Origin: Gaiellasilicea sp963765705
GTDB taxonomy: Bacteria; Actinomycetota; Thermoleophilia; Gaiellales; Gaiellaceae
Assembly: GCA_963765705.1 (NCBI GenBank)
Contig: CAVXXJ010000002.1
Span: forward strand, 124,001 to 188,000
Direction: 5' to 3'
DNA: 64,000 bases
The stretch's first letter is position 1. Every line of letters starts with the position of its first letter. This document shows positions 61,909 through 64,000 of the stretch, piece after piece. The position numbers were made by a program, and so were the translations under genes. The notes beneath the pieces were generated by a model. That model made no database searches and was not told the origin of the DNA. It saw only the letters and a program-made list of their open reading frames with translations.

Positions 61909-62250
61909 CTACGGGCGCGGCTCGCGATCACGCAGAAGACGCTTCGGCGCCTTCGTTTCCCAGGCGTCCGCGAGCAGGTCCCGCACGAGCTTGACGCCTG
62001 CCTGGCGGAGATCCACGCGGACCGCCGTGAGCCGCTTTCCCCACCAAACCTCCGAGCAGATTTCGGGATTGTCGTGCACGGCCGTGCGAACGCCGTCTTC
62101 GTCGAGCATCACATTCACGTTGTGCGCGTCCCACTGCGTCGCGAAGATCTTCCCCGCGACGCGGTAGGAGGGCCGTCCGTGATGATCTTGCTCCACCGCC
62201 TCCGGCAGAGCGAGCGCGAGCTCCCGAGCGCGTTGCGCGGTGAGCGTCAG
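61909..62250 (-). CDS. MmcQ/YjbR family protein
   Basis: A short protein of about 113 residues: LTAQRARELALALPEAVEQ, HHGRPSYRVAGKIFATQWD and EVWWGKRLTAVRVDLRQAGV, the CyaY-like fold of the MmcQ/YjbR family (sometimes called DNA-binding, function unknown). Homology clearly extends upstream of the first ATG (62194-62196). The only start-like codon at the expected place is a CTG (62248-62250) overlapping the TGA of the VOC gene, so initiation at CTG is likely. Probably a general gene unrelated to the biosynthetic locus. Confidence 0.7.
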   Translation of the reverse strand: MTLTAQRARELALALPEAVEQDHHGRPSYRVAGKIFATQWDAHNVNVMLDEDGVRTAVHDNPEICSEVWWGKRLTAVRVDLRQAGVKLVRDLLADAWETKAPKRLLRDREPRP

Positions 62251-62645
62251 TCGTCTTCCCGGTCGGTCACCTTCGGGTGGTACGTGCCGAAGCTCCAGAG
62301 ATGGCCTTCCGGGTCGCGCGCCGTGTACTCGCGCGACTCATAGTCCGTGTTCTCGATCTCACGGACGATCTCTGCACCCGCAGCCTTCGCGCGCTCGTAG
62401 TGCGCGTCGACGTCGTCGACGGCGACGTATATCCCCTGCGACAGTGGGTGATCGGGATCACCCTGCCCAAGCATGACGATTCCCGGACCGAGCGACACCT
62501 GCGCGTGCTGGATCACGTTGTCGTCGCTGCGATACGCGACCTGCTGCTCGAAGCCGAACGCGCGCGACAACCACTCCATTCCGGCGTCTGCGTCGCGGAA
62601 GCGCATGAACGGGTAGATGTTCGGCGCCTGCGTCTGCGTGGCCAC
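62247..62645 (-). CDS. VOC-family protein (PhnB/YdhR-like glyoxalase fold)
   Basis: A 132-residue single-domain protein: PNIYPFMRFRDADAGMEWLS, HAQVSLGPGIVMLG, YVAVDDVDAHYERAKAAGA and RDPEGHLWSFGTYHP, the PhnB-like VOC group. Small metal-dependent or substrate-binding proteins of this kind can confer self-resistance in antibiotic loci, but nothing here proves that. The GTG at 62643-62645 sits six bases after AGGAGG; a TTG two codons earlier would touch the ribosome site and is less likely. Confidence 0.8.
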   Translation of the reverse strand: MATQTQAPNIYPFMRFRDADAGMEWLSRAFGFEQQVAYRSDDNVIQHAQVSLGPGIVMLGQGDPDHPLSQGIYVAVDDVDAHYERAKAAGAEIVREIENTDYESREYTARDPEGHLWSFGTYHPKVTDREDD

Positions 62646-62754
62646 AATCAACCTCCTAGGTCGGGCGGACCTCGACTATAGCGCCGCCGCGGCCGCTTGA
62701 GAACCCGCGGCCTCCGTGTTGCGGGCCCGTGCTCCTTCCGGCTCGATCACACGG

Positions 62755-62760
62755 TATCCT
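62755..62760 (+). promoter_or_regulatory. -10 element TATCCT for leaderless P450 mRNA
   Basis: TATCCT, six bases, then GTG 62767; no ribosome site lies between. Confidence 0.5.
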
Positions 62761-62766
62761 CGGCCG

Positions 62767-63978
62767 GTGACGGCCTCTGCACGGGCGCTGCCGCCGCGCT
62801 TCGACCCCGCCGCTCCGGCTGTGGTCGAGAACCCCTACCCCGCGTACGCTGAGCTCCGCCGAGAGGGACCGCTCTGTCGATTCGGTCCCGGGCAGTGGGG
62901 TGTCACGCGCCACGCCGAAGTGACAGCCCTGCTTCGAGACAAGCGGCTCAGCAGCGCCTTCCCGCCCGAGTTCCACGAGTTCGCGGTCGGCACCGGCCCG
63001 GCGGCTCGGTTCTTTCAGAAGATCGCGATCGTGCGCGACCCACCGGAGCACACCCGGTTGCGGACGCTCATGCACCAAGCGTTCAGCGCGCCGCTCGTCC
63101 GGGAGCTCCGCGAGCACATTGGCGTACTCACGGACGAACTGCTTGCGCCCGGCATCGAGCGCGGCTTCCTCGACGTCGTGGACGAGCTCGCGTATCCCCT
63201 ACCCGTCACGGTCGTTTGCGAGCTGATTGGCATTCCGGCCGCCGACCGGGAAAACGTACGCCCGCGGGTGGAGGACCTCGTGAAGGGCTTCACGACGCGG
63301 GTTCCCGAGGGCGACAGGGTCGCGGTTAACGATGCCGTCACCTGGCTGCAGGACTACGTCGGAGCGCTGCTCGACCAGCGGCGAGCAATCCCCGGGAACG
63401 ATCTCCTTTCCGCGATGCTCGCGGCCGAGGCCGGCGGTCAGACGCTGACGGCCGAAGAGATCGTCGACAACGCAGTCTTCCTCTTCTTCGCCGGCTTTGA
63501 GACGACCAGGAACCTGATAGCCAACGGCTGCGTCGCACTCCTCGAGCACCCGGAACAGCTGGCCAGGCTGCGCGACGACCCGATGCTCGTGCCGAAAGCT
63601 GTTGAAGAGTTCCTCCGCTACGACGCTCCTGTACAGGGGGCTGGCCGCTTCACACTGGCTCCGATCGAGATCGGCGGCCGAACGATCCCGAAGAATCGCG
63701 TTCTGATCCTTCTGCTGGGCTCTGCGAACCACGACGAGGGCGAGTTCAACGAGCCGGAGAAGCTCGAGGTCGCTCGGCACCCGAACCGTCATGTCGCGTT
63801 CGGAGGGGGCAGCCACTACTGCCTCGGCGCGGCTCTCGCCCGGATCGAGGCCGCCGTTGTGTTCGAGCGCCTCCTAACCCGACTGCGGCGGATTGAACTC
63901 GCCGGTCCGCCCGTGCGCCGCCCGCTCGGCAACTTCCGGTCGTACGCGAATGTGCCGCTTGCGGTCGAGCCGGCGTAG
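62767..63978 (+). CDS. Cytochrome P450 (fourth of four)
   Basis: The 403-residue P450 has I-helix FLFFAGFETTRNLIANGCVA, ExxR in VEEFLRYDAPV and the haem motif VAFGGGSHYCLGAALARIEA. It is very similar to the P450 at 52834 (for example, both share EIVDNAVF or DIVDNAVF followed by an AGFETT helix and ALLEHP-QLARL). The GTG start follows a TATCCT -10 box by six bases. It ends 22 bases before the window edge, so the locus may continue to the right. Confidence 0.92.
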   Translation: MTASARALPPRFDPAAPAVVENPYPAYAELRREGPLCRFGPGQWGVTRHAEVTALLRDKRLSSAFPPEFHEFAVGTGPAARFFQKIAIVRDPPEHTRLRTLMHQAFSAPLVRELREHIGVLTDELLAPGIERGFLDVVDELAYPLPVTVVCELIGIPAADRENVRPRVEDLVKGFTTRVPEGDRVAVNDAVTWLQDYVGALLDQRRAIPGNDLLSAMLAAEAGGQTLTAEEIVDNAVFLFFAGFETTRNLIANGCVALLEHPEQLARLRDDPMLVPKAVEEFLRYDAPVQGAGRFTLAPIEIGGRTIPKNRVLILLLGSANHDEGEFNEPEKLEVARHPNRHVAFGGGSHYCLGAALARIEAAVVFERLLTRLRRIELAGPPVRRPLGNFRSYANVPLAVEPA

Positions 63979-64000
63979 GCGAGTTCGCTCGGCGCGACGC

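Overview
This is high-GC DNA (about 70 percent G+C by eye) from an actinobacterium-like genome. The gene content includes ThyX, an ECF sigma/anti-sigma pair, several leaderless promoters and dense P450s and methyltransferases. A soil lineage such as Thermoleophilia is my guess, but nothing here proves it. The window holds roughly 55 genes. No rRNA, intact tRNA or CRISPR array was seen.

Left part (1 to about 21.2 kb) is mostly housekeeping or accessory metabolism: the end of plsY, two divergent Fe/Mn superoxide dismutases, an SDR with a degenerate active site, an ECF sigma factor with its membrane anti-sigma factor, thyX, a cold-shock protein, infA (apparently with an ATC start), a formate-tetrahydrofolate ligase/cyclodeaminase pair, a kynureninase-like enzyme, a REP-associated (Y1-type) transposase with three copies of a palindromic repeat nearby, a STAS protein, a P460-type haem protein, redox enzymes, a peptide-type ABC binding protein, a 5'-nucleotidase, a collagen-like protein and an LVIVD beta-propeller protein. 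Many genes between 4.8 and 21 kb carry frameshifts, often several each. The right-hand part has only one, so much of this is probably base-level error in the sequence.

Boundary (21.2 to 23.9 kb): a region without long genes holds the 3' half of a tRNA-Thr(CGT)-like gene, the kind of scar left by tRNA-targeted integration. It is followed by a small membrane peptide, an acetyltransferase and a double-glyoxalase-fold protein.

Right part (23.9 to 64 kb) is a large non-ribosomal peptide locus that runs to the window end. The core is a minus-strand operon in which most genes overlap by 4 to 8 bases: fatty-acyl-AMP ligase, acyl carrier protein, NRPS (carrier-Cy-A | PCP-Cy-A-PCP, split by one frameshift), NRPS (TubC docking-Cy-A-MT-PCP-TE), saccharopine-dehydrogenase-like reductase, thiazolinyl imide reductase and type II thioesterase. 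A salicylate-type aryl-AMP ligase and a phosphopantetheinyl transferase lie nearby. All three condensation units are heterocyclisation (Cy) domains, so the expected backbone is aryl-(ox/thi)azoline-thiazoline-methylated thiazoline. This is the logic of pyochelin, yersiniabactin and coelibactin, extended to three heterocycles. Around it are four P450s, three plant-type O-methyltransferases, three other methyltransferases, an O-carbamoyltransferase, a stand-alone condensation domain, a diiron oxygenase, an acyl-CoA-dehydrogenase-like flavoprotein, a flavin-dependent monooxygenase, an aldo/keto reductase and an enterochelin-esterase-like hydrolase. I see no salicylate synthase, transporter or dedicated regulator inside the window. 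The combination suggests a heavily tailored metallophore-like metabolite that I do not recognise.

A recurring expression signal is visible across the window: a -10 type hexamer ends exactly six bases before an ATG or GTG, with no Shine-Dalgarno sequence, implying leaderless mRNAs for many genes in both parts.
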